DNA from: Ephemerocybe angulata
Lineage: Eukaryota; Basidiomycota; Agaricomycetes; Agaricales; Psathyrellaceae
Direction: 5' to 3'
DNA length: 64,000 nucleotides
Assembly (NCBI GenBank): GCA_013368325.1
Contig: JAACJK010000004.1
Coordinates: forward strand, 124,001 to 188,000
The notes below the pieces were generated by a model that did not search any database, was not told where the DNA came from, and worked only from the letters and a program-made list of their open reading frames with translations. Shown piece after piece: positions 34,605 through 44,703 of the stretch. The translations under genes were made by a program, and so were the position numbers. How positions within the stretch are numbered: the stretch's first letter is position 1; each line of letters begins with the position of its first letter.

Positions 34605-37600
34605 ATGACCTTCACGGTGCTCAGGGCGCTGCACGACATCATCGGCGAGGCGCTCGACGACATCGAGCGAGTCTATCAGGCTCACGGGCAAGATCCTGCA
34701 GCGAACGTCGATGGAGGAGATAGGGACAGTAAGTTTAGCGCCAACGCCTCGTCGCCACCAGCCTCGCCACGCTCGAGCTACGCTTATAGTAGCTACTCTA
34801 AAGTCTCTGGCACTGGCAAATCGCCCGGGGCGACGTTTCGCCACAAGGCGAGTTTGTCGTCGGGGTCGCTGGGCATGATATGCAAGGCGTATGTGTCTCC
34901 ACCCCCGTCGCCGTGCGTGACGACTGTCAGGGAGCAGCGGTTCGAGCACAAGATGGGGGCGAGGCCGCGGCCGACGAGTGCATTTTTCTCTGCGCCGGAG
35001 GGCCCTCTCCCACCCACACCCGGGCCTGTACTGGACTTTCCGTCGCTGGACGCACCGTTTGACGCGACGTCACCTTCCGAGACTTTAACTTCCCATCCGA
35101 CGGTTATGGCCGCCATTAACCGTATCATATCGGCGTGTGGTCAGATGGCAGCTACTGTCCAAACACCTTTCCTCACAATCTGCGATTCGACGATGGGGGT
35201 GAGTCTATCTCGTTTTAAACTCGTCGTATGTCCCAGCTAATCATTGAGGCCTATCTGACAGTACCATTTACCCTCTTGTATGCGCATTGTGGAAGCAGCG
35301 CACGTTGTCGAGATCCTGAGAGAGCATGGGCCCCCTGGGATGCATGTCGACAGGCTTTCTCAGTTGTGTAGTATCGATGCGAGTAAACTAGGTAAATGCC
35401 TCAGTTTTCCCTGGTTGCGCTTGTACCGATCACTGATTGCTTCGGGGTTTCAAGCGCATATTCTTCGACTTTTGGCGACGCACCATATCTTCAAGGAGGT
35501 CTCTCCTGACGTCTTTGGATTGAACCGCATATCCTCTCTCATCGACTCGGGTAAAAGCGTCGATCAGTTGGTTGATTATCGGAATCTGGGACAGTGAGTC
35601 ATTTAAGCTTTATCTAGATATCCTTACGGACGATATCAACAGGCCTGAATTAAAGTATCAAGGGACTAATGGCATTGCAGCCTTTGTTGGGTTGTGGTCA
35701 GTCAATTCCTCAGTCTTTTTACGAACTCTCGTCTCACAGATTCGCCAACGTCAGCTCGGACGAGATCAACAAGGCGTCGAGCTACATGACGGAGACATAC
35801 CTCCTCTCCTCCTCACCGCGCATCAGAGAAGCAAATCAGCCAACTCTTGCTCCGTTCTGCCTCGCCTTCGGTGCCGTCGATCGTAACGTTGACTACTTCG
35901 GATGGCTCGAAGGTCAAAATGATAAACAAGCTCACAATTCAGGGTACGATTCACATCCTCCACTCTATCTAAGTTAAGGCTAATGGCGTTGTTATCAGAA
36001 CGGAATTAGGACATGGATCGGAATACTCGCCTGCCCCTGGGCTGCCTGATCCTCTTAGGCTGTCTAGCAACACGTCTTCTAATGAAGATATCACGCACTC
36101 TGGGCGTGCTGTAGCCATCCCCAATCTCAGCCGCTTCCGGTTGGAAAGGTTTGGAAAGGCAATGTCTGGGACGGGATCTTGGGAGGCACCTGGAGCTGTG
36201 TTCGGCGGTAAGCTCGCCATTCATCCCAGGGAGCCTTTCTTTAACCAAACTCAATATGTAGGTTTTGACTGGCGGTCATTACCGCGAGGGAGTGTAATTG
36301 TTGATGTTGGGGGCGGTATTGGTTCGACCAGTATGATGCTTGCAACTACCTTCTCGCCACCGACTGGAGAAGACTTGGGCTTCAAGTTCGTGATTCAAGA
36401 TCGAGCAGTCGTTGTGGATATGGGCGAAAAGGTACACAGCCGTTATCTTTGCATTTTCGCCACACTTCTAATTCGGTTTGGATAGGCATGGAAAGACAAG
36501 TGTCCAGCGCTCCTTGTGAGCGGTACAGCAAGATTCCAAGGTAAGTATCATATCCAGGGTTTTCTGAGCATCGCTCAATCGTCCTCCTAGTCCACGACTT
36601 CTTTACCCCTCAGCCGATCCGCGACGCAGCGGTCTTCCTCCTCCGCGTGGTTATGCACGACTGGCCCGACGACCATGCGCGGAAGATCCTCCTCCATCTT
36701 CGCGAAGCGGCTACTTCCCAAACCAAACTTCTTCTGGCTGATTTCGTGCTGCCCTTGGCGTGCGCGGATGACTTCAGCGCGGATAGTGCGAATGGGTTGG
36801 GGCTGGAGGAGGTGGAGGGGGCGCAGAGGGTTTTAGCGCCCGCTCCGCTTCTGCCGAATCTTGGGAAAGCGAGTGCGAATGTTTATTGGATGGATCTTAC
36901 GGTACGTTTTTTCAAACGCACTAGTACTATTCCACTCCTCTCGCTCCACCTTCTCTTTCGACGTCATTTTATCGAGTTGGAGCATCGGTTAATGGGAGGC
37001 AACGATCGCTGATGGGTTCTGTCGTAGATGAATGTGATGTTTAATTCTAGGGAGAGGACGCTTCGGGAGATTGTATCGTTGGCACTTTCGGCGGGATGGA
37101 AAGTGGTGAAGGTGACGCAGGCGCCTGGGTCCCTCTTTGGGTATATCGTTGCCGTTCCAGTCAAAGTTGGAGGAGGAGGAGGAGGAGGAGGAGGCTCGGC
37201 GTGTGAGGCTCCCACGCGGGCAAGAGAAAGAGGAGATATGGAGATGGCAGGAAAGGGTGACGAGGTGGAGACTCGTTCGAAAGCGGAGCTGAAGTGTTTG
37301 GCGGTTGCGGATGCGTTGGCGAAGTTTGGGGGAGGGGTGAAGAGGTTTAGGGGGCCTGGGACGATTGGGAGGGGGTTGGGTGGGAGTGGGAAGGAGGGTG
37401 GTGAGAAAGTCGATCGGGGTCCGGTGACGAGCTCGAGTTCGGCTTCCTCTTCGTCGCTGGGGTCTTCGGGTTCTGAGGGTTTGGGGCCCTTGAAGCCTGC
37501 TGCTAGTTTGGAGATCGTCAAGAAGAGATCTCTGTGCGGTGTGGGTGACCTTGATGTGGAGGGACGCCCGATCACGACTTCGACTTCGACGGTTGGGATG

Positions 37601-39310
37601 GGCCCTCCTCCGGTGAGCTCCAACGCTCCCGTTGCTCAGGTGGCTCCTCTGCCATCGCCTTCTCCGATCAATTTGCAGATCGCGAGTGCGCCGCCTATTC
37701 CCCCGAGGAGCCTTCGTCGTCCGTCGTCTTTGGCGAATCTGAAGGCTTCAAGCTCAAGGTCGATGACTTTGGCGTCTTCGGCTCCGGAGATTCCTGTGCC
37801 GGTCCCGCCTTTGCCGCCTTTGTTGCCTTCGTTGAAGTCGATTCCCTCCCTGGATCCTGCGGCGCTTATGGACTCTGCTGCGTCCACCACCAGAATGGTA
37901 GAGGATAGTGAACGAAAGATGGACGGGTCATCCAGACCTGGGACCCCGACGGTTGCGACATTACCGACGAGAGGATCGCTTGGGAGTGGGCTGAGAGGGA
38001 GGACATCGTTTATTGCAATGTCGACGACATCATCTATGTCTAGTGGGATAATGGAGGACTGGAGTCTGTCGACGGTGCCATCGAGCCCCATGCTCCCCAC
38101 CTCCACTTCCTCCTCGCAGCAGAGGCCTCTGCATGGCTTACGGACGAGTGCATCTGTTTCTCACTTTGCGACTTCGAAGGGGATTGAGGAGGGGAGTAGG
38201 GTCGGGGCGTCAAGGCCTGGATCTCCTAGCTTCGCTCCTTCCCTTCAATCTTTGCGAATGAGGTCGTCTGTCTCGCAGCACTTCCGGACGCCCTCGTTGA
38301 ACGAGAGCAAGATGGAGAAGCCGCTACGCCCTGACTCTCCTATCTTGACTCATGCACCTCAGAGACTTGCCCAAGGACTGCGGGCGAGGGCGTCTGTCTC
38401 GCACTTCCCTGCTTCGCCCCCAGGTCGGGCTGAATCGCCGGCTCAACCGCCCTACGTCAGGAGGGTAGCTCAGGGGGTGCGGGCTAGGGCGTCCGTTTCG
38501 CATTTTCCGACATCTCGGGGTGCAGGGCCCTTGGCATCGAGTAGACCGGCGTCGCCTGCACAGCAGCCCATCTCGATTTCGCAAGGATTACGGACGAGAG
38601 CCTCGGTTCCGTGTCTCCCGCAACCTTCGACTACTATGGGCCACGGGAATGAGACGGGCATGATGCCCAGCAGGGCAGGGCATACGCCGACTTTGGTCAG
38701 GTTCAGCGCGCAACCGCCTGCGTCGCAGAGTATGATACCAGTTCCAAAGAGTCGTCTCGGTGCGGCGGGTAGTGGTGCTGCGGGACAACAGGGGTACGCC
38801 GCCGCGGGGAAGCAGCAGATTGGGATGGTGCAGCATGGAGCATCTGTGTGTCTGAATGTGGCGCCGCCTCCTATCGACGACCCTGAAGTTGTGCCTGCGA
38901 CCGGCAAGCGGGAGAGAAGGGTTAGCTTTAAGAGTTTGAGTGCGGCGAGGAGGGCGTCGTCTGTGCAGCTTGGGGTCAGCTATAGGATGGGCGGTGGTGT
39001 GGGCGAAGGGGGTATTGGGAGTTCTCCGTCGATGTCCGGTGCCAAGGCTCTGGGTTCGCCGCTTTTTGCTAGGGGCGAGAAGCGCGAGAGGGTTGCGAGT
39101 TATCTGAAGGGGGCGGGGCAGAGGCTTGGGGTTATTCTTAGGTTTGATGGGAGGGGAGACGCCGAGCGGGAGAAGGGGAATTTGAATGGGAAGGGAGATT
39201 CGGGGATAGGAGAGAAGGAGCTGAAGAAGAGTTCGGTTCCGGCGCTTGGGGGCGTACGGGCGGGTTTGGGGTTGGGGTCGACTGCGAGGGTTGACAGGCC
39301 GCGCCGGTGA
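34605..39310 (+). CDS. SAM-dependent O-methyltransferase with a long Ser/Pro-rich C-terminal extension
   Basis: Ten exons: 34605-35198, 35262-35391, 35455-35593, 35643-35693, 35740-35943, 35999-36207, 36262-36431, 36486-36540, 36591-36901 and 37028-39310; 1381 residues. The methyltransferase part runs to about residue 680. It has a helical dimerisation region (CMRIVEAAHVVEILREHG), a winged-helix region (AHILRLLATHHIFKE), the SAM-binding motif VIVDVGGGIGS (near 457) and RVVMHDWPDDHARKIL with the likely catalytic His (near 540). It ends at GSLFGYIVAVPV. Family members methylate hydroxyls of phenolics and polyketide-like metabolites and are usually about 450-500 residues long. The last exon then runs on in frame for about 700 residues of Ser/Pro/Gly-rich sequence: a poly-Gly run, five repeats and a basic end. 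An N-terminal Ser/Pro insertion (about 30-150) is also odd. Confidence 0.82.
38130..38612 (+). repeat. Five spaced copies of a GLRxRASVSHF peptide repeat in the methyltransferase tail
   Basis: Encoded copies are HGLRTSASVSHF, QSLRMRSSVSQHF, QGLRARASVSHF, QGVRARASVSHF and QGLRTRASVPC, spaced about 34-42 residues (roughly residues 990-1150 of the protein). The codons differ between copies, so the peptide is conserved better than the DNA. Between copies lie Pro/Ser/Arg linkers with SRPGSP or SRPASP. Confidence 0.8.
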
Positions 39311-39933
39311 ACGCGGGCGGGCTTGGTATCCCGATACTGCGACTCGGAAGTGTGCTTCTTTTCATTTTCGGTTTGTTGGTTTACGGGTCTCGGAGCTTCG
39401 TTTTTCATTCTCGTTCTGTTGTTTTACGGCTCTCAAGGCTTCCTTTTCTCGTTATCTTTCGCTCTTCGCTCTGGACTTTCGTCTCGTCCGTCTGGCTTTG
39501 TAACTCTGGACTTTTGACACGTAAATTATGTACAGTATTATTGCTATGTTATTGATACCCTGCCTTGAATGATTTGAATTAAATTTGGCTTTGCAGGAGC
39601 TTCTTCATCGCCGGTGAATTACGACCCTGCAAGCGTTTTGGGGTGGAATTCATACGTAGGTGATAGTAAGCGCTGAGCCGGCGCTTAAGCAGGGAACCGA
39701 ATAGCGTTATTTGGTCCGCTGGGTCTAGGCAAACAGAGGGGCTTCCGCTGGCACCTTTCGAAGTTGGACTTAGGTCTCCTTCAGGCTTGTACCACAACTA
39801 TCACTGTAACCTCACGATACTGGACACTGCTACAAGGACGTCCTTCGATGCTGGACTCGCCAATTCCGTTCCGATGGGTGTGGACGAGAATAGACATGCC
39901 GTTACTTTCGGATTGGGTGGGAACACACTCTTC

Positions 39934-39981
39934 ATCAGTGAGCTAATTACTCTAATCATCGGTGAGCTAATTACTCTAAAC
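39934..39981. repeat. 24-bp tandem duplication
   Basis: Two adjacent units containing GTGAGCTAATTACTCTAA, differing at a few positions. Too short and isolated for a function to be assigned. Confidence 0.6.
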
Positions 39982-40995
39982 CACTTTCAGTCTGGACCAG
40001 GGCCCCTGGCACTGGCAAGTGGCCCAAGGCCACCACCTGTATGCGTCGAGTAACCTCTGGAGGATATGGAAAGAGCCTCTGAAAGTTTGAGGTAGATCGA
40101 GGAGTTGGTCCCTTCGCTATCATCGAAAAGTCCCTTTTTTTTCCGCCCCAAAACATGGTTTCGTGAAGTGGCCCCCCCAATGGGTTACCAGGGACCCTTC
40201 CACAGCTCCACCACTGGCAGCCAATTGCTTCCAGCTCCACTTGCTTGTTGGAGTATCATCCTCACGACCGCTTGTTTTCAATTGGGAATTCTGCGCTGAA
40301 TACACGTTTCTTACGGGACCGAGCGTTCGCTCCACTTCAAGTTCACACTGCACAGTCGGCGGAGAGGGACTCGGGAGTGCAGGCGTTCAGGGATATCGGA
40401 GCTTTCTACATAAGCAATTTCGCTTGTCCGGTAAGCCCTTTTTTCGCTCTGGTAATTTGGGAGACTTGGGGACGTTGGGGACGTAAATGAACGAGCGGTA
40501 GCGAAGAGTCGCGAGGCTGAGGCATGTTGTGCTCAAAATTGCCTCTGATTTCGTGCAGTTTTGGGCTGATGCGGTGTATTTCTGGAGACTTGGCTGTGAC
40601 ACTCGGCCTTCGCCGAGGATGTTGGGAGATAGAAAGTCAAAGCGCTCAGGCTCGTCAACGCCACTGTCCTGGGCTCCTCAAAGTGAGATCTTATTCTAGA
40701 ACAAGCGCTCCACCGGTATGCTTGTCTACGAAAACGATGTTGTGCGTTGGCTCCACTTTAATGTTGTTCTGGACCTCTGACCATCATGGATGACGATTTG
40801 GCCAAACGATATTTCAGACTTTTGTAAGTACGTTATATCGGAAACTCCGCCATCGCTTATTGCAATATACGGCATGGCGCTTCTTAGCCCCATCGTGGTA
40901 AATGCGCCTGACAACCCGAGCGACTAAGCTATCTGGGGCACGCGTATCTTGGACGACCCTGAGTCCAATCTAATCGCAGGGGCATAGATTTCGTG

Positions 40996-41003
40996 TATAA
41001 ATA
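40996..41003 (+). promoter_or_regulatory. TATA box of the secreted-protein gene at 41116
   Basis: TATAAATA lies 120 bp before the ATG. The related gene at 43318 has TATAAAG 118 bp before its ATG, and both share CATTCTGCAGCCC about 40 bp further downstream, which supports a common ancestral core promoter. Confidence 0.6.
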
Positions 41004-41115
41004 CTGGGCACCAAACGGCCTTGGTTCGCCATTCTGCAGCCCAGCCTTCCTCAGCTACTCTCTCAGAAACCCCTTCCTGTCTTTTCAGTCTCCAACCCTC
41101 GTCAATCTTTTAACC

Positions 41116-42010
41116 ATGTTCTCCCTCAACAAGATCCTCCTCGGCGCCGCCGCTCTCTTCGCTGTCGCCTCGGCCGCTCCTTACACCTCCTCTGCCCAGG
41201 ACGTCGCTGTCCGCGGCTTCCCCGTTCCTTCCGCCCCCGCCCTTGTTGGAGTCAACAACGTTGCCACCAACGTTGAGGCTGTTGACCTCAAGAAGCGTTG
41301 TCTTCTCGGCGGTTGCCCCACTGAGGGACCCAAGGACCACACCACGGTCTCTGCCATCCTCCTCGACCTTAACGCCGACATCGGACCCATCGTAGCTGAT
41401 ATCAGTACGTTTCCTTCTGCTTTCTATATTTTCGATACTAATTCAGCGTTTACTTGCTCACAGAGGCTGCTATTGCTGCTGCCGCCGGTGTCAGCGCCAA
41501 CATCAACATCCAGGTCATCCTCGCTCTCCTCGTCAAGATCAAGGTTCTCTTGACCGCTGCCCTCGCCGATATCAAGGTTTGCATTAGCGCGCACGGTGTC
41601 CTCAGCCTCACTGGATCTGTCCTCTCCGCCATCGAGCTCTGCGGACTCCTCGGTGGTCTCATCAACGTAAGGAATCTCCTACCTCTCGGTCGTGAACATA
41701 GCCTGATATGCCTTCTGCCCACAGATCGTCCTCTACGTGCTCCTCTCCGTCATCTCCGCCTGCGGTGGTGTCCAGGCTGAGCTCCAGGTTTGCATCAGCG
41801 CCATCCTGTACGTCTTCACTTCTCTCTTGCGTCGCGTTCACTTGACTGAGACCGCCTCCCAGCTCCCTCTGCGCGGACATCCTCTCCATCTGCATCGTCG
41901 CTGTCCCCGCTGTCAAGGTTCTCCTTGCAACCCTCCTCAGCACCGTTTTGGGTCTCCTTGCCGGCCTCAAGGTCGACATCCACGTTCTCAACGTCTGCCT
42001 TGGTCTCTAA
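41116..42010 (+). CDS. Secreted hydrophobic cysteine-containing protein with Kex2 site (copy A)
   Basis: Four exons: 41116-41404, 41464-41666, 41725-41807 and 41863-42010, giving 240 residues. MFSLNKILLGAAALFAVASA is a signal peptide. A propeptide-like segment ends at the dibasic DLKKR, immediately followed by CLLGGC. The rest is strongly hydrophobic and alpha-helical, with regularly placed cysteines (KVCISAHG, AIELCGLLG, VISACGG, QVCIS, LCADILSIC, LNVCLGL). No known enzyme or hydrophobin spacing is matched. The protein may be a secreted, surface-active or membrane-inserting factor, or a precursor cut at KR. It is clearly related to the gene 1.3 kb downstream: same exon count, same first-intron phase, shared (K/R)RCLLG and similar promoter. 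Confidence 0.78.
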
Positions 42011-43317
42011 AAGCGTGCTATGACGAGTAGTAGATCATATAAGCTTATACCCAGTACATCTCGTACTAATAGTCTACGTTAATATGCTAGCGTACACTCC
42101 ACGTAGAATTTTTTTTGCTTTAGCAGAACTTAGGTTGTGAGGGCAAACGTTTTGGCTAGCAAGTGTGAAACCAAGTGAAGGCATGGTTAGCGCTGAAGCT
42201 AGGGCGGGCGCTTCAGGTCTCGGCCCGATCGTTACCGCTACTCTATGTATTTGCCTCCATCGTCGGTTCCAAACAAAGTTCTTTCTGAACTGCCTGGCTC
42301 TCCCGCCTCGGACTTGAACCTGCACCACCAGCTCATTCGACTCGACCCATGACGGCCGGTTCAATCGTGCATGCATAAATAAAGCTTTGCCTTACCGATT
42401 TGCGGAATTCTTATGGCCAGTTCTAACGGACGTATCCACAGTGCCAGCATCCATATCCAAAAATATTCTCCTGGCATGAGCGATGATCTTCTCATACGTC
42501 GCCGGCGACTGGCATTTTCACCGTCTGGTATGTTTTTTTCTCGTCCTCCTCGGAAAGTTGAATTCTGAGAGAGCCTGCCATTGAAGTTGAATGCTAATTC
42601 TGCTTCTTTGGGCTTCTGCGACAGCCCGAACATCTCTTCGCGAAGGTTGCAATATCGAGTCTCATTCAAGGCCAACGTTATTCGTTGAATGCTTAAGTTT
42701 CCAAGTCTCCAAGCATGCCAAGATCCTAAACAAACTTCGCTTCTCCTCTTCTGCATGCCCCGACTCACCAGACTCGCCGCGGCACTTACTCGTCTGTTAC
42801 CCCTGAGCCTCGAACGCTTCGTTATGGGACGTGACTGTATTTGCAGCTGGAGGCTCTGACGCCTAGCGTCCCTGGGCTACCAGCGCTTACATTGAAGATG
42901 CTCTCCCGAATAGAAGCCCCAAAGTGAATCTCGGCGTCTACGTACATCGTTGCACGTCTTGTTTCCCAATTGTTTTCCTCTCCTTCCGCGCTACGTCAAC
43001 AGCATTCATATCGAAACCCGACGGTTACGAGCGCCACTTTTTGCGGCCTCTGCGACGTCATCAATAGCTCGTCGCTAGCTTCCGTCTAAGAAATGGTTCT
43101 TGCTTGGTCTAGGGAAGCGTTGGTTGACAGAGCTATGAAGGTAGACGACAGCAGGCGGCGCACCCCAAGTTTGGCTTCGCTCTTGTATGGGAATTGGCGT
43201 ATAAAGTCTGGGGCGCTCACCGTCTCTGCTTCCTCATTCTGCAGCCCTCGACACCTCGGCAATCTCAGCAGTCTTTTACTCTTTTCGACTTTCCAACTCC
43301 CGCCAATCGTTACAACA
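42011..43317. other. Spacer between the two related secreted-protein genes
   Basis: 1.3 kb with a run of eight T at 42108-42115 and the TATA element of the next gene. A stretch around 42290-42330 looks faintly tRNA-like but does not fold. No gene is supported. Confidence 0.5.
43200..43206 (+). promoter_or_regulatory. TATA box of the secreted-protein gene at 43318
   Basis: TATAAAG, 118 bp upstream of the ATG, at nearly the same distance as the TATAAATA of the sister gene. Confidence 0.6.
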
Positions 43318-44209
43318 ATGTTTTCCTCCAACATCCTCAAGTTCTTCATCGCCGCCGCTGCCCTCTTCGCAGTCACCGCCGCCGTCCCTATTGACGCTGC
43401 CACCGCCGAAGTCGCCAACAAAATCCCCACCCTCGCTAGCCTCGACGTGAACGCCGACATCAATGTGAATGCCGACATCGACAGGCGATGCCTTCTTGGC
43501 CTCAGTGGTTGCACCGTCTCGGCCAGTGCTACCGCCACCGCGACCCCCACGAGCCCCTCGACCATCCCTGCCATTCTCCTCAACCTGGAAACCGGAACGC
43601 TCCCCATTCTTGGCAACATCAGTAGGTCTACCTCGCTCCTTGCAGTCGTTCACTTCTGACCCTGTCGCCCTTCGTCTTCAGAGGCCATCCTTAAGGCCAA
43701 TCAGGGTGTTGGCGTTTCCCTCGATATCGATGCCCTCAACGGCCTCCTTGGCCAGCTCAACGAACTGCTCGAGGGTGGCCTCGGTGGCCTCAATGGCTCC
43801 CTCCCCCTTGGCGGCGCCCTCGCTGCCGACATTGCCCGCCTCCTTGCTGGTCTTATCAGCGTGAGTCTCTCTCTGGAATTTCTTTCCTAAATAATATCCT
43901 GACCAAAGCAAATCATCCAGCCCATTCTCTCCGTCATCCTTTCTATCCTCTCCCTTGGTGGCTCCGATGTTCATGCCCTGGACACTTCCCTTAGCGCACT
44001 TATGTGAGTACACTGCTGTTCATTTTTAACGATCCTTACGTCTGATCCCTCGCCTTAGCAAAACCCTCAGCGCGATCGTCACCGCCGTCGTCGCCTCCAT
44101 CCCCGTTGTTGGCCCTATCCTCGGCGGCCTCCTCGGCGGCACCATCCTCGGTCTTCTTAGTGGCTTGGGCCTCGATATCCTTCCCCTCAGGAGCGCTCTT
44201 TCCAACTAA
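43318..44209 (+). CDS. Secreted hydrophobic protein with Kex2 site (copy B)
   Basis: Four exons: 43318-43621, 43682-43860, 43909-44003 and 44059-44209, giving 242 residues. MFSSNILKFFIAAAALFAVTAA is a signal peptide. The propeptide contains the short repeat DVNADINVNADID and ends in RR before CLLGLSGC. The downstream body is hydrophobic and Gly/Leu-rich (LLGQLNELLEGGLGGLNGSL, VVGPILGGLLGGTILGLLSG). Unlike copy A it has lost most of the later cysteines, keeping only the pair just after the RR site. Function is unknown. The shared exon structure, processing site and promoter with copy A show tandem duplication followed by strong divergence, a pattern often seen in secreted effectors or surface proteins. 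Confidence 0.78.
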
Positions 44210-44703
44210 ACTATATTAGCTTGGGCTCCGCTGTATACCATTGTCGCACAAGCTGTATGACGCTCTTCCCTTTAATTCGGTCATATCCTTCGTATTTCTG
44301 CCACATACCCTGTTGTTTTTGTTCTCGTCACCATGTATTAGCTTGAACAGTACTCATTCTCTGTTGCCACCTCGTTCCACGCTAGGAATAGTCCCCTATC
44401 CATTGCAAGAGTTTTCCAAGTGTGTGGTCTTCGCTTTCCTTATCTACCAACCTCAAGATGACTGGGAGGCGCCCCCTGTCGTAAGACATTCAGTACTCGT
44501 ATTAAAGTGTGACGCATCGTCTTGATGAGGAGCACGGAAAGGAAGTACCATGCACCCGCAGCGTGGACGTCTCGGCAGTCTTCCCTGTCCCCGCAGAACA
44601 CTTCTCTTTTTGGCTTAGACTACATCTGGCTTCACATAATAACGTGCGACGCTCCTCCCAGGCCCTGGTGTCTGAATCCCACTATAACAGTCCCCACTGA
44701 ACG
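44210..44703. other. Intergenic region upstream of P450 A
   Basis: The last 140 bp carry a block shared with P450 B (see the next entry). Otherwise nothing is supported. Confidence 0.5.
44561..44703 (+). promoter_or_regulatory. Promoter/5' leader block conserved between P450 A and P450 B
   Basis: Elements such as CGTGGACGTCTCGGC, a TTCACATAA segment, CGCTCCTC and CCCCACTGA just before the ATG recur in the same order upstream of the minus-strand P450 gene at 61918 (about 61919-62070). The block thus belongs to the duplicated unit and probably holds the core promoter and 5' leader. Confidence 0.6.

Larger units (their letters stand above)
39311..41115. other. Intergenic, 1.8 kb
   Basis: Separates the methyltransferase 3' end from the first small secreted-protein gene. 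Holds a 24-bp tandem duplication (39934-39981) and a TATA element before 41116. No gene is supported. Confidence 0.5.

Noticed and set aside
37161..37196. GGA microsatellite encoding poly-Gly as a sign of a separate gene boundary
   Set aside because: The frame is open on both sides and the repeat is in frame, so it is simply a Gly linker at the start of the methyltransferase tail.
36964..37623. Minus-strand open frame of 219 codons opposite the methyltransferase tail
   Set aside because: Shadow of the low-complexity coding strand; rich in Pro/Ser only because the plus strand is Gly/Ser-rich.
42290..42335. tRNA-like GGTTCAAGTCC motif on the minus strand
   Set aside because: The five-base T-arm stem does not pair and no acceptor or anticodon arm could be found.
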